In this document: piece after piece, positions 19,281 through 28,129 of the stretch | Position numbering within the stretch: position 1 is the stretch's first letter | Layout: every line of letters starts with the position of its first letter | Assembly (NCBI RefSeq): GCF_001571265.1 | Contig: NZ_BCTL01000031.1 | Span: forward strand, 37,642 to 101,641 | DNA length: 64,000 bases | Source of the DNA: Cedecea neteri NBRC 105707 = ATCC 33855 | GTDB taxonomy: Bacteria; Pseudomonadota; Gammaproteobacteria; Enterobacterales; Enterobacteriaceae | Direction: 5' to 3' | Program-made: the position numbers and the translations under genes | The notes under the pieces: generated by a model | What the model was told of the DNA's origin: nothing | Seen by the model: the letters and a program-made list of their open reading frames with translations, nothing else | Databases searched by the model: none

Positions 19281-19309
19281 CGGCACTGCTGATACGCAGT
19301 GCCGTTTTT
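19281..19309 (+). terminator. Rho-independent terminator after topB
   Basis: Stem GGCACTGC / GCAGTGCC (19282-19289 with 19296-19303), extended by one C-G pair, followed by TTTTT. It separates the topB transcript from the promoter and structured RNA that follow. Confidence 0.8.
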
Positions 19310-19349
19310 ATTTTCGGGGAACAATACCGAGTTTACCTGGCCCGTGTCG

Positions 19350-19378
19350 TTGACAGCCGAGGTGACAGGTTTAAAAAT
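19350..19378 (+). promoter_or_regulatory. Putative sigma-70 promoter before the structured RNA
   Basis: A perfect TTGACA at 19350-19355 is followed, after 16-17 bases, by an A-rich -10 (TAAAAAT at 19372-19378). Transcription would start about 20 bases before the first pseudoknot unit. A similar arrangement is present before the second RNA copy at 51.8 kb. Confidence 0.55.
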
Positions 19379-19403
19379 AAGCAGGCTTATCCGTTGTCTC
19401 ACG

Positions 19404-19600
19404 ACAACCAGCCAATGCTTCCGTAACCTGAGAGAAGCGCCTTCGGGTGGTTACCAGCCAATGTTTCACCGATCTGAGAGAAACGCCTTCGGGTGATCAA
19501 ATCGCCTCGCAGCCTGAAAGAGGCAGCCAGTATTCTGGCGGTACATCCGTTTACCCTTTGAGAACGGATATCACCCCAACCGGTGATGAAGGTTCCCTTT
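19404..19600 (+). ncRNA. STAXI-like structured RNA, copy 1 (tandem pseudoknots)
   Basis: Two 46-base units follow each other at 19408-19453 and 19454-19499. Both share CCAGCCAATG, CTGAGAGAA and CGCCTTCGGGT. Each has a 5-bp stem (GCTTC/GAAGC in the first, GTTTC/GAAAC in the second). The stem loop pairs with bases after CTTCGGGT (TAACC with GGTTA; GATC with GATC), giving a pseudoknot. Then come four simple hairpins up to about 19588: GCCTC/GAGGC, GCC/GGC, ATCCGTTT/AGAACGGAT and TCACC/GGTGA. The location between topB and ssb/DUF3577 matches what is known of STAXI RNAs, which occur near single-strand binding, topoisomerase, antirestriction and integrase genes. A cis-regulatory leader for the DUF3577-ssb unit is likely. 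Confidence 0.7.
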
Positions 19601-19712
19601 TACCATTCAGCCCTGTCAGCGCCCCGGCCCTGACACCCCGACGGGAAACCATTTCCCGCCAGGGAAGATGCGTTTCTCTGCCGAGCCTTTTTTAACCACG
19701 GAGAAACACATC

Positions 19713-20201
19713 ATGACTGCCACGACCCAACAACCGCAATCCACCACCCCTGCTCAGTCTCCGCGAAGCGACTACTTCAACCTGAATATCAAAGGGCTGG
19801 GTTATCTGAGCAATATCCGCCAGGTGAGCGCCCAGACCGGGACGTTTATCAGCTGTGTGATCAACGCGCTCAGCGGGGCCACCGACAATCCGTCCTACGT
19901 GCGCTTTGACGTCACCGTGGCCGGAAAGGAGGCCAGCAGCCTTATCAACCGATGTCAGAAAGCGGTGGATGAGGACAAAAAGGTGCTACTGGGGTTCACG
20001 CTCAGCCACCCCTCGACGGATATCTTCACACTGAACAAGGGCGAACATGCCGGCGAACAGCGCGTCAGCCTCAAGGCCCGCCTGATCAAGGTGGACTGGG
20101 TAAAAATCGGCCAAGAGATGGTCTTTAAAGCCGAGAAGTCTGACTCCCTGCCGCCCCAGAATGGCGCGGCGCAGCCGTCCTACGCAGAGAACTCATTCTG
20201 A
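19713..20201 (+). CDS. DUF3577 / STY4534-family ICE protein
   Basis: The 162-residue product carries the family signature DYFNLNIKGLGYLSNIRQV followed by FISCVINALSGATDNPSYVRFDVTV. The family is found next to ssb and topB in SPI-7-type ICEs and is thought to relate to DNA handling, but its biochemical role is unknown. The start at 19713 has GGAG eight bases upstream. It follows the structured RNA with a leader of about 110 bases. Confidence 0.88.
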   Translation: MTATTQQPQSTTPAQSPRSDYFNLNIKGLGYLSNIRQVSAQTGTFISCVINALSGATDNPSYVRFDVTVAGKEASSLINRCQKAVDEDKKVLLGFTLSHPSTDIFTLNKGEHAGEQRVSLKARLIKVDWVKIGQEMVFKAEKSDSLPPQNGAAQPSYAENSF

Positions 20202-20278
20202 GCGGCTTTCATCCTTAACTCACCTGAATAACAGACCTTCCGTCAGGGCGGTCTGTTTTCTTATGAAGGAAATCTTCG

Positions 20279-20482
20279 ATGATGCATTCAACGGGCATTC
20301 TGGCCGCCGCGTCAGGTTTTCACTTACCTTTGCAAATTCTCCGCAGTAGCCGTGGCTATTACATCGGCACCGTAAATGATGCGGGCCCGGTCTCCCGCGA
20401 ATCTGAAGAATATTTCAGAACGCGTCAGGCCGCAGAGCAGGCACTGCAGGGCAGTACCTGGACGCAGCGCCAGGGGGCATAA
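20279..20482 (+). CDS. Small conserved-looking protein between DUF3577 and ssb
   Basis: A 67-residue product, with ATG codons at 20279 and 20282 preceded by AAGGAAA. The sequence includes [21 protein letters not shown] and a C-terminal AAEQALQG, a pattern of a short soluble protein. It ends 13 bases before the ssb start, consistent with a shared transcript. I cannot name a family. Confidence 0.6.
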   Translation: MMHSTGILAAASGFHLPLQILRSSRGYYIGTVNDAGPVSRESEEYFRTRQAAEQALQGSTWTQRQGA

Positions 20483-20495
20483 AGGAGAACTGACT

Positions 20496-21047
20496 ATGAC
20501 ATCGCGCGGCGTAAACAAAGTGTTATTACTCGGGTATCTTGGGCAGGATCCGGAGGTGCGCGGGTTACCGGGCGGAGGTTGTGTGGCCACCCTGTCCCTG
20601 GCGACCTCTGATACCTGGCGGGATAAAGCCACCGGTGAGCAAAGAGAAAAGACGGAGTGGCACCGGGTGGTGATTTTCAACAAGCTGGCCGAAGTGGCCG
20701 GCGAATATCTGCGCAAGGGCGCTCAGGTGTATATTGAGGGCGCGCTGCAGACGCGAAAATGGCAGGATAAGTCCGGTCAGGATCGCTACACGACGGAGAT
20801 TATCGTCAATACCGGTGGCACAATGCAGATGCTGGGTGGCCGCCCGGCCGGCTCACCGGCACAACCGACCCGTGGTGAGCAGGGCAAACCCCAACAGGCA
20901 GGCCTGCTTGGATCGGGGCCAGTCACATCCGGCACGGTGTCAACGCCGTCGGGTATCAGTGCGGGTGCACCGATGGATTTTGACGACGACATCCCTTTTA
21001 TGGGGTTCGGATATGGCATGGCGCAGTCAGCAGTATACTGCCTGTAA
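20496..21047 (+). CDS. ssb: Single-stranded DNA-binding protein (ICE type)
   Basis: SSB coats single-stranded DNA during transfer and replication. The 183-residue product has the OB-fold N terminus ([44 protein letters not shown]) and a Gly/Pro/Gln-rich linker. The acidic tip is not terminal: DFDDDIPF is followed by 15 more residues ([15 protein letters not shown]). The start at 20496 has AAGGAG nine bases upstream. Confidence 0.92.
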   Translation: MTSRGVNKVLLLGYLGQDPEVRGLPGGGCVATLSLATSDTWRDKATGEQREKTEWHRVVIFNKLAEVAGEYLRKGAQVYIEGALQTRKWQDKSGQDRYTTEIIVNTGGTMQMLGGRPAGSPAQPTRGEQGKPQQAGLLGSGPVTSGTVSTPSGISAGAPMDFDDDIPFMGFGYGMAQSAVYCL

Positions 21048-21192
21048 GGCGTACCGCTGATGGGCGCGACCGTACGCGAACTGACCACGGTCGGAAGTAT
21101 GCAGAAAAAAGGGTTTTTTATGCCGATGACTTCACTCCATTGTGCATACCTTCGGTCGTATATCTCATGCCTGAAGGTCTGATTCATTACTT

Positions 21193-21219
21193 ACGCTGAC
21201 GTCAGTCAGCGTTTTTTTT
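21193..21219 (+). terminator. Rho-independent terminator after ssb
   Basis: An 8-bp perfect stem ACGCTGAC / GTCAGCGT with a 4-base loop is followed by a run of eight T. It ends the DUF3577-ssb transcript before the pil/tra block. Confidence 0.9.
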
Positions 21220-21308
21220 GCCCGCGTAAAATAGAGTTGTTAATTGAGGGGCCCCTGTGGGCACCGCAGAGTGAGGCCTGTTTTTCACTGAACAGGATAC
21301 CCTTCTCT

Positions 21309-21962
21309 ATGGCTCACCCGATACGCCCCGTCGCCGCCACGCTCGCGCTCATCCTGCTGGCGGGCTGCCATGTTCCCCAGCCCCTTCAGTCCCGTGCCCC
21401 GGCAGCGCCCCTGCCTTCGGTGACCGTCACGCGCAACGTCCGGCCGCTTGTGGCGGACAGCGAAGAACTGACCCCGGAAGTGGTGCGCTATGACCGATAC
21501 CTGCTGGTCAGTACCGATCCGGAGGCGACGCAGCGTGACCCACTCGCCCAGATTATTGATATCCGCATTCCGGCGTCCCTGCACCCGACCATCGCGGATG
21601 CGCTGCGCTATGCCCTGCGCCAGTCCGGCTATGCGCTTTGTGCCGCGGGGCCTGCCAACGGCGTGCTCTACCGCCAGCCGCTGCCGGGCGTGCAGTATCA
21701 ACTGGGGCCCATGCGGCTGCGCACTGCCCTGCAGGTGATGGCTGGACCGGCCTGGCAGGTGGAGGTGGACGACGTGCAGCGCGTGGTCTGTCACAGCCTG
21801 CGCGATGGCTATCAGCTGCCCGCGACACAACTGGCCCCGGCTCCGGCCGTTGTGCCTGTGCCGGTTCATCCCGTGCCAGCAGGGCTGCCGGTAACTCATC
21901 TTCTGCCTGCGCGACCTCAACTTCAGCAGACCCGCCCGCACACACGTTGGCTGACAAAATGA
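21309..21962 (+). CDS. PilL N-terminal-domain lipoprotein of the ICE
   Basis: The 217-residue product has a signal peptide with lipobox LLAGC (Cys near residue 19) and the PilL-N pattern around YDRYLLVSTDPEATQRDPLAQIIDI and SLHPTIADALRYALRQSGYALC. In ICEs of this class such a protein starts the first transfer gene block and may connect envelope components. The 21309 start places the signal peptide correctly. ATGA overlap with the next gene shows coupling. Confidence 0.83.
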   Translation: MAHPIRPVAATLALILLAGCHVPQPLQSRAPAAPLPSVTVTRNVRPLVADSEELTPEVVRYDRYLLVSTDPEATQRDPLAQIIDIRIPASLHPTIADALRYALRQSGYALCAAGPANGVLYRQPLPGVQYQLGPMRLRTALQVMAGPAWQVEVDDVQRVVCHSLRDGYQLPATQLAPAPAVVPVPVHPVPAGLPVTHLLPARPQLQQTRPHTRWLTK

Positions 21963-22675
21963 GCGACCTGATCCCCTTATCTCCGGCAGTGAAGCCCCAG
22001 TCCCGCAGTCTCTGGCGTGTCGCCGGTATCAGCCTGGTGACCCTGACGCTTCTGGTCACCGGCGGCGTGACGCTGCACGCCCTGTCCCAGCAGGCCACAC
22101 GGCTGGCCCGGCTGGAGGCGACGCAAAGCACATTCCCCCCCCGCGAGGCCCTGTCCTTGCTGCAGGCCTCGTTTTCGGCGCAGACAACGCGCACCGGGGC
22201 ACTGGAGGCCCGCCTGAACCAGGTGACGGGGGAGATGACCTCGCTGGCGCGTCGTCCGCAGACCGCGCCGGAGATGGCCGCGCAGATAGCGCAGCTTCGC
22301 CAGGAGGAGCAGGCGCTCAGTGACCGGGTGGCACATCTGCAGGCCTCTCCGGCATCTGTCCCTGTGCCTGCGAAGGTTCAGGTCATGCCACACCCTCAGA
22401 CTGTCGCTGCCCGTCCGGAGACAAAACCCGCTCCCCGCGCCCGCAAGGGGCGGTCCATCCTGGCACAGTCAGCCCCCTTCGTGCTGACCGGTACCGAACG
22501 GCGCGGGGCACGGCTGCTGGCGGCGGTGGCTCCCCGTGGTTTTGACCACTTGTCGCAGGTGCAACTGACGGGCCCCGGCGAGACCTTTATGGGCTGGGTG
22601 CTGGTTGAGGTTGACCCGCATCAGGCGCAGTTCTGTTCCGGCCAGCGCCGGTTAACCCTGAAAAGTGAGCAATGA
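21959..22675 (+). CDS. ICE conjugation protein with membrane anchor and coiled coil
   Basis: The 238-residue product starts at an ATG that overlaps the PilL-N stop. A transmembrane segment lies near residues 20-42 (ISLVTLTLLVTGGVTLHAL); residues 50-125 are predicted coiled coil (repeated Leu/Ala/Gln spacing), followed by a Pro/Ala/Arg-rich linker and a compact C-terminal domain with a conserved-looking TGTERRGARLLAAVAPRGF. It occupies the place of the unnamed conjugal transfer gene that follows PilL-N in type G ICEs. Confidence 0.7.
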   Translation: MSDLIPLSPAVKPQSRSLWRVAGISLVTLTLLVTGGVTLHALSQQATRLARLEATQSTFPPREALSLLQASFSAQTTRTGALEARLNQVTGEMTSLARRPQTAPEMAAQIAQLRQEEQALSDRVAHLQASPASVPVPAKVQVMPHPQTVAARPETKPAPRARKGRSILAQSAPFVLTGTERRGARLLAAVAPRGFDHLSQVQLTGPGETFMGWVLVEVDPHQAQFCSGQRRLTLKSEQ

Positions 22676-22676
22676 G

Positions 22677-23399
22677 ATGAGGATGAAATACTCTCGTTCT
22701 GTCGGCTTGGCTGGCCTGTTGCTGTGCGGGAGCGTTAACGCGACCTTTGCCGCAGCGCAGCCGTCCGCGGTTGAGAACAGCCGCATGACCCGGACGCAGG
22801 TGCAGGCGGCAACGCAGCAGGCCGGACAGTGGGGCCTGAGCCCGGAGACAATGCAGCGCTACCGGGACCTGATGGCGGGGCCGCGCGGTATCCAGTCTCC
22901 GGGGCTGGACCCGCTCTCGGTGCTGGGGATTGAGGCCCGGAGCGATGCCGAGCGGCGGGAGTACGCCGACAAATGGGTGAGGGCCGAATTTGCCCGCACG
23001 GAGAAAGAGCTGCGTTTTCAGCGGGAAGTGAACGCCGCCTGGCAGCGGCTCTACCCGCAGGTGCTACCGGTCAGCATAGGCAGCTCAGCGGGGATTACCC
23101 ACGACACCGGGGGCCGGCTGGCGCTGTTTGTCCGGGCGAAGGACTGCACGCAGTGCGATGCCCGGCTGGCGGCGGTGCTGGCCGACCCCCGGCCGGTGGA
23201 CATTTACCTGGTGGACAGCCGGGGAGATGACGCCGTGCTGCGCCAGTGGGCGGGGGCGCACCGTATCCCGCCGGAGCGGGTACGCCAGCATTCGATGACG
23301 CTCAACCACGGCGGCGGGCTCTGGATGCGGGTGGGAAACGGCCTGATGCCGGTGGTACTGCAGCAGGAGAGTGACGGATGGCATATCGCCGCGTACTGA
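22677..23399 (+). CDS. ICE protein of the TIGR03759 (PFL_4693) family
   Basis: The 240-residue product has a signal peptide (LAGLLLCGSVNATFAAAQ) and the family segments YRDLMAGPRGIQSPGLDPLS, VLGIEARSDAERREYAD and a C-terminal thioredoxin-like region with LFVRAKDCTQCDARLA. It is periplasmic by signal. The start 22677 was preferred because the upstream GTG lies inside the previous gene. It overlaps the transglycosylase gene by 22 bases. Confidence 0.85.
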   Translation: MRMKYSRSVGLAGLLLCGSVNATFAAAQPSAVENSRMTRTQVQAATQQAGQWGLSPETMQRYRDLMAGPRGIQSPGLDPLSVLGIEARSDAERREYADKWVRAEFARTEKELRFQREVNAAWQRLYPQVLPVSIGSSAGITHDTGGRLALFVRAKDCTQCDARLAAVLADPRPVDIYLVDSRGDDAVLRQWAGAHRIPPERVRQHSMTLNHGGGLWMRVGNGLMPVVLQQESDGWHIAAY

Positions 23400-23938
23400 G
23401 CCTCATCCTCGGGTGTGCCCTGGCGGGCAGCAGCCTGGCGGCACACCCGCAGACCGTCCCCGACGGCTACCAGCGCATCGCGCAGGCGCATCAGGTCCCG
23501 CCGGAGGCGCTATATTCCCTGGCGCTGACCGAGTCCTCTGCCACCTTTCCCCGGGGTGAGCGTCCCTGGCCGTGGACGATTAACGTGGAGGGGAGAGGCT
23601 ACCGCTATTCCACCCGGCTGGCGGCCTGGCAGGCACTGCAGGGGTTTATGCGTCGCACACCCCTGAAGCATATCGACGTGGGGGTAGCCCAGGTCAACCT
23701 GGGCTGGAACGGCGGGTATTTCACCTCCACCTGGCAGGCGTTTGACCCTTACCGCAACCTCAGTGCGGCGGCAGAGATTTTACGCCGCTGCTGGGACAAT
23801 CACCCTGGCAGCTGGCTCGCCGCCACCGGATGTTACCACCATCCGGCCGGGGGACGTCCCGCAGCCACCTACACCGCCACCGTGACCCGTAAGCTTGACC
23901 AGCTTACTCCGGTCCCTGCATCCCGGAGATCCCGATGA
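23378..23938 (+). CDS. Lytic transglycosylase (SLT domain) of the conjugation system
   Basis: The 186-residue product has a signal peptide (RVLSLILGCALAGSSLAA) and an SLT-type lysozyme-like domain: the catalytic glutamate in LALTESSATFPRG near residue 52, then HIDVGVAQVNLGW (the usual GxxQ motif) and NLSAAAEILRR. It would open peptidoglycan for the transfer channel. It is coupled to both neighbours by overlaps. Confidence 0.88.
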   Translation: MAYRRVLSLILGCALAGSSLAAHPQTVPDGYQRIAQAHQVPPEALYSLALTESSATFPRGERPWPWTINVEGRGYRYSTRLAAWQALQGFMRRTPLKHIDVGVAQVNLGWNGGYFTSTWQAFDPYRNLSAAAEILRRCWDNHPGSWLAATGCYHHPAGGRPAATYTATVTRKLDQLTPVPASRRSR

Positions 23939-24471
23939 AGATGTTGTCCTTTTCCCGCTCCTTTCTGTTCTCCGGGCTGCTGAGCGTGCTGCTCTTCCCG
24001 GCCCTGACCGCCGCCGCCCTGCACGTGATAGCCGACGTGGGCGGGGCCGATGCGGCGCCATTTTACGGAAGCATTAACCGCCAGGATGGCACGCCGCAGG
24101 CGCTACCCCCGGCCACAGCGCCCGGGCAGGACGAAGCCGCCATGCTGCCAGTGACGACCCCTGAGCTGACGCCCGGGGCGGTCAGTGACCGACCGCTGCA
24201 GCTGCCTGGTATCGGGGCGCTGTTCCTGGTCGGGGAGGATCCGGGTTCCCGGACCTGGCTGGTGCGTAATGCCGCCGTGCTGGCGGCGCGCCATGCCGTC
24301 GGGATGGTGGTGAACGTGACGACTGTTGTGAACCTGCAGGCCCTGCGGGAACTCGCACAGGGCGTGGAGATGGCCCCGGCCAGCGGCAGCGAGCTGGCCC
24401 GCCGCCTGCGGCTGGAGCACTACCCGGTGCTTATCACCGACACCGGGCTGTCACAGCAGGTAACCCCGTAA
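23935..24471 (+). CDS. ICE protein of the TIGR03765 (PFL_4695) family
   Basis: The 178-residue product starts with a signal peptide and continues LHVIADVGGADAAPFYGSIN, the start of the mature part in this family. A C-terminal region around LARRLRLEHYPVLITDTGL is also typical. It is expected in the periplasm; its function is unknown. ATGA overlap with the transglycosylase stop and TAATG overlap with the next gene. Confidence 0.85.
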   Translation: MKMLSFSRSFLFSGLLSVLLFPALTAAALHVIADVGGADAAPFYGSINRQDGTPQALPPATAPGQDEAAMLPVTTPELTPGAVSDRPLQLPGIGALFLVGEDPGSRTWLVRNAAVLAARHAVGMVVNVTTVVNLQALRELAQGVEMAPASGSELARRLRLEHYPVLITDTGLSQQVTP

Positions 24472-24653
24472 TGCCTGTGCCGCAGATAGCAGGGCTGCTG
24501 CTCCTGAATCCGGGGATGATTTTCCTGACTCTGCTCAGTGGGCTGGCTTGCCTTCTGTGCACCCTGGTCCGGCGACGTCGCAGACGGGCGAGCCTGCGTC
24601 GTCGTCACCGCTACCGGGCGACATCCCCCCATCGATATTTTAAACAACGCTAA
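24471..24653 (+). CDS. Small membrane protein with a basic tail
   Basis: A 60-residue product with one or two hydrophobic segments (residues 5-33) followed by a very basic tail (RRRRRRASLRRRHRYR). Its ATG overlaps the stop of the preceding gene, as in other parts of this operon, which supports it as real. No family name can be given. Confidence 0.6.
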   Translation: MPVPQIAGLLLLNPGMIFLTLLSGLACLLCTLVRRRRRRASLRRRHRYRATSPHRYFKQR

Positions 24654-24673
24654 GAATACAAGGAGATGCATGA

Positions 24674-24940
24674 ATGAGAGATGCCGCTAACACCGTCTGT
24701 TCAGGACTGTCCCTTGCCGGGCGCACGCTGTACGCCCTGCTGTCAGAGGGCTGGACCGTGTTGTGCTTCTGGCCAGCCATGGTCTTTGGCCTGTGGGATA
24801 TCGCCCGGGCGATGCTGGTCCTGACGGCGGGCCTGGCAGGAGGGGAGGAAAGCCACCTCCTGGGCGTATATATTCAGGTGCTGACAGTTACCGTCCTGCT
24901 TCGCCTGATGGTGAAGGTCTGGCAGTGGAGAACACGATGA
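24674..24940 (+). CDS. Small ICE membrane protein before traD
   Basis: An 88-residue product with a hydrophobic stretch at residues 25-50 and another near 62-80, preceded by AAGGAG. It ends in an ATGA overlap with traD. Small membrane genes at this place are usual in type G ICEs; function unknown. Confidence 0.68.
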   Translation: MRDAANTVCSGLSLAGRTLYALLSEGWTVLCFWPAMVFGLWDIARAMLVLTAGLAGGEESHLLGVYIQVLTVTVLLRLMVKVWQWRTR

Positions 24941-27084
24941 GTGACCGCTACGTGGTGGAGGCCCTGCTGCGCCCGGCGGTGGAACTCAACACAGCTGTGG
25001 CGGCCGGAGTGACGGCATATGTCTGCGTGGCTGCCCCCTGGGCGGTGGCCCTGGCGCCCTCGGTCAGCTATGTGACCGCCGGTGGGTTTGCGGTGCTGTC
25101 GGCGGTGCGTCTGCGTCAGGGCATGAAGGTGCTGCGCTACCGGCGCAACCTCCGTCGCCTGCCGCGCTACGTGATGGCAAGCCGGGATATCCCGGTGAGT
25201 CACCGGCGGCTGTTTCTGGGGAAAGGCTTCCGCTGGACTCAGAAGCACACCCAGCGCCTGCAGGACACCCTGCGCCCGGAGGTGGAGAGCTATGTGCAGC
25301 CTGCGGCCCTGTACCGCGCTGCACGACAGCTGGAGAACCGCTGCGAATACCGCCTGCCCTGGCTCACCCGGTTGCTCAGCATCGACTCGCCCCTGAACCC
25401 GGTGCGCCCGTTGCCGCCTGTGGGCGGAAAGGCGGTACTGCATGGCATTGAGCCGGATGAGGGGGAGGTTACCATGGCGCTGGGGGAACGCGTCGGGCAT
25501 ACCCTGGTGATGGGTACCACCCGTGTCGGCAAGACCCGTCTGGCCGAGCTGCTTATCACCCAGGATATCCGGCGGGGGGACATCACCATTGTGTTTGACC
25601 CCAAAGGCGATGCCGACCTGTTCCGCCGGGTCTGGGCGGAGGCACACCGCGCCGGGCGCGGGGATGTGCTGACGGTCTTCCATCTGGGCTGGCCGGCACT
25701 CTCGGCCCGCTACAACGCCGTGGGGCGCTTCGGGCGCGTCTCCGAGGTGGCTTCCCGCGTCGCCGGTCAGTTGTCGGGGGAGGGGAACTCGGCGGCCTTC
25801 CGGGAGTTTGCCTGGCGTTTCGTGAACATCATCGCCCGCGCCCTGGTGGCGCTGGGGCACCGGCCCGACTACACGCTTATCATGCGCTACGTCAACAACA
25901 TCAGCGAACTCTACCTGCTCTACGCCGAAAAGGTCGTTCAGGCACAGCTCCCGGCCCTGATGCAGCAGATAGCCAACAGCGTGGGCGTCCTGACGGAGGA
26001 GGATGTGCCCCGCAACCTGCAGGGCCAGGCGGAGGCGCTGAAAATCTGGGCGACAGAGGTGGCGCTCAGCTCGCCTGAGGGAAAAACGCTGTATGATCCG
26101 ATACTGGATGGCCTGCGTTCCGCCGTCCGCTATGACCGGACCTACTTCGACAAAATTGTCGCCTCCCTGCTGCCGCTGCTGGAGAAACTGACCACCGGTA
26201 AAACCGCCTCACTGCTGTCCCCGGACTACCTGGACATGGACGACCCGCGGCCCATCTTTGACTGGGAGCAGGTGATACGCAAACGCGGGATAGTTTATAT
26301 CGGGCTTGATGCCCTGAGCGACAGCGAGGTGGCCACCGCGGTCGGCAACAGTATGTTCGCTGACCTGGTGAGCGTCACAGGCCATATCTACAAGCACGGT
26401 ATTAACGCGGGCCTGCCGGGGGATAATCCGGACAAGCTGCCCGTCAATCTCCACTGCGACGAGTTTAACGAGCTGATGGGGGATGAGTTTATCCCGCTTA
26501 TCAATAAGGGCGGTGGGGCCGGTATGCAGGTGACCGCCTACACCCAGACCTCCTCCGACATCGAGGCACGCATCGGCAGTGCGGCGAAAACCGCCCAGGT
26601 CACCGGGAACTTTAACACCCTCATTATGCTGCGCGTGCGCGACAACAAAACCGCCGAGCTGCTGACCACCCAACTGCCGCAGGTTGAGATTTACACCAAA
26701 ACCCTGGTCTCGGGCCACGCGGACGTCTCCGACCCGGAGCGGGGGCAGGACTTCACCTCCAGCACCCAGGACCGGGTGGGGACGGTGAAAACCCCGCTGC
26801 TGGAGCCGGCGGATGTGGTGAGCCTCCCGAAAGGCCAGGCGTTCGCCCTGCTCGAAGGCGGTCAGTTGTGGAAGGTCCGCATGCCGCTGCCGGCAGACGA
26901 GCCGGATGACCCGTTGATGCCGAAAGACCTGGCGGCGGTGGCGGAGCAGATGCGGCGCAACTACCACTCCAGCGAGACCTGGTGGACGGGCGGCACCCTC
27001 ACACCTGACACCCCAGCCGACATGCCACCCGATGTAGCCCCTGAGCCAGACACCGGAGGTCCGGATGGCAACGACGCAGCCTGA
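24937..27084 (+). CDS. traD: Type IV coupling protein TraD (ICE type)
   Basis: TraD is the ATPase that brings the relaxase-DNA complex to the transfer channel. The 715-residue product has N-terminal hydrophobic segments (about 20-60), a Walker A GTTRVGKTR near residues 193-201 followed by FDPKGDADLF, and a Walker B region with HCDEFNELMGDEF near residue 510. A Q/T-rich motif (AYTQTSSDIEARIGS) and the C-terminal ALLEGGQLWKVRMP complete the family pattern. The start at 24937 overlaps the upstream stop (ATGA). It overlaps the next gene by 20 bases. Confidence 0.92.
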   Translation: MSDRYVVEALLRPAVELNTAVAAGVTAYVCVAAPWAVALAPSVSYVTAGGFAVLSAVRLRQGMKVLRYRRNLRRLPRYVMASRDIPVSHRRLFLGKGFRWTQKHTQRLQDTLRPEVESYVQPAALYRAARQLENRCEYRLPWLTRLLSIDSPLNPVRPLPPVGGKAVLHGIEPDEGEVTMALGERVGHTLVMGTTRVGKTRLAELLITQDIRRGDITIVFDPKGDADLFRRVWAEAHRAGRGDVLTVFHLGWPALSARYNAVGRFGRVSEVASRVAGQLSGEGNSAAFREFAWRFVNIIARALVALGHRPDYTLIMRYVNNISELYLLYAEKVVQAQLPALMQQIANSVGVLTEEDVPRNLQGQAEALKIWATEVALSSPEGKTLYDPILDGLRSAVRYDRTYFDKIVASLLPLLEKLTTGKTASLLSPDYLDMDDPRPIFDWEQVIRKRGIVYIGLDALSDSEVATAVGNSMFADLVSVTGHIYKHGINAGLPGDNPDKLPVNLHCDEFNELMGDEFIPLINKGGGAGMQVTAYTQTSSDIEARIGSAAKTAQVTGNFNTLIMLRVRDNKTAELLTTQLPQVEIYTKTLVSGHADVSDPERGQDFTSSTQDRVGTVKTPLLEPADVVSLPKGQAFALLEGGQLWKVRMPLPADEPDDPLMPKDLAAVAEQMRRNYHSSETWWTGGTLTPDTPADMPPDVAPEPDTGGPDGNDAA

Positions 27085-27823
27085 CATGCCTCGCCAGCCG
27101 GTACGGCCAAAGTCGCACGGGATTATCTACAACGTGCTGTGGGGCTGGCCGTGGGCGCTCGTGGGGATGGTGCTCTCCTCGCTGCTGCTGAGCCTGCTGA
27201 TTGAGTTTTTGTGCATGGCCTTCCTGTGGCCGGAGCAGGGCGCGGCCCACAGCCAGTGGATGCTGATAACCGAGAGCGGCTGGTTATCGGCGGAGTTTAC
27301 CCGCAGCCTGCTGCTCTCAGAGCCGTCGGTGACGGCGATAAGCGGGCTGAACCGTGCGTACCAGTGGGCCTTTGTGGACAGTGGTTTAATGGCGTGGATC
27401 AACGCGCAGTATCAGGGTGGGCTTCACAACAATAATGAGATCTCAAGGCAGGTGAACGCCTGGCTGGGAGGGATTGCCGGGTACGTGCATGAATACCTGC
27501 TGGCCGCCATATACGTGACCGGGGTGACGGTGATACGGGTCATTATTCTGGTGCTGTCAGGGCCATTGTTTGTTCTGGTGGCGATGGTGGCCGTCGTTGA
27601 GGGGCTGAGCCGACGGGATCTGCGGCGTTACGGGGCGGCATATGAATCGAGCTTTGTGTATCACCATGCGCGGCGGCTGGTAAAACCCGCATTGTGCGTA
27701 CCGTGCATGCTGTATCTGGCGTGGCCGGCGGCGGTGTACCCGAATCTGTTACTGCTGCCTGCCGCCCTCCTGTTTGGCGCGGCAATTACGGTAACGCTGA
27801 CCTCCTTCAAGAAATACATATAG
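27065..27823 (+). CDS. ICE membrane protein of the TIGR03747 family
   Basis: The 252-residue product has several hydrophobic segments (about 25-50, 150-180, 205-240) and the family-like N terminus YNVLWGWPWALVGMVLSSLL. It follows TraD in ICEs of this class. It is the last gene before the interruption of the operon by modA. Confidence 0.85.
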   Translation: MATTQPDMPRQPVRPKSHGIIYNVLWGWPWALVGMVLSSLLLSLLIEFLCMAFLWPEQGAAHSQWMLITESGWLSAEFTRSLLLSEPSVTAISGLNRAYQWAFVDSGLMAWINAQYQGGLHNNNEISRQVNAWLGGIAGYVHEYLLAAIYVTGVTVIRVIILVLSGPLFVLVAMVAVVEGLSRRDLRRYGAAYESSFVYHHARRLVKPALCVPCMLYLAWPAAVYPNLLLLPAALLFGAAITVTLTSFKKYI

Positions 27824-28129
27824 CCCGGAAATCAGGCTGGACAGCGGCGGCCAAAACTGGCTTTTGGGCGTCGCCGTCAGCAGGCAAGCCACAGTGGGTG
27901 GCGCGTCAGCCTTAGCTGATTACCCGAGTCTCAATACGCCAGTCTTACTAATGTTGCCAAATAATGAAATTTTTCCGTTAGAAATGCTTTATTGGCTGCC
28001 GCATAGTTTCTCCAGACCATTCTGTATATTTGTGTGGTGAAAGAATATGGGGGGGTAATGTCTGATTCATTTTCTCCTTCATTGCTTAAGTTAATAAAAA
28101 TCACAACAGACTTAATAAGGATGAAAACT
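27824..28129 (+). other. Junction between the transfer operon and modA
   Basis: The first 100 bases are GC-rich like the ICE; from about 27930 the sequence turns AT-rich. This change marks the left edge of the inserted modA segment. No gene or clear mobile-element end is seen; a promoter for modA could lie near 28000. Confidence 0.45.

Noticed and set aside
19408..19499. The two 46-base repeats as a CRISPR array
   Set aside because: There are only two directly adjoining units, no spacers of constant length and no cas genes; the differences are compensatory, as in a structured RNA.
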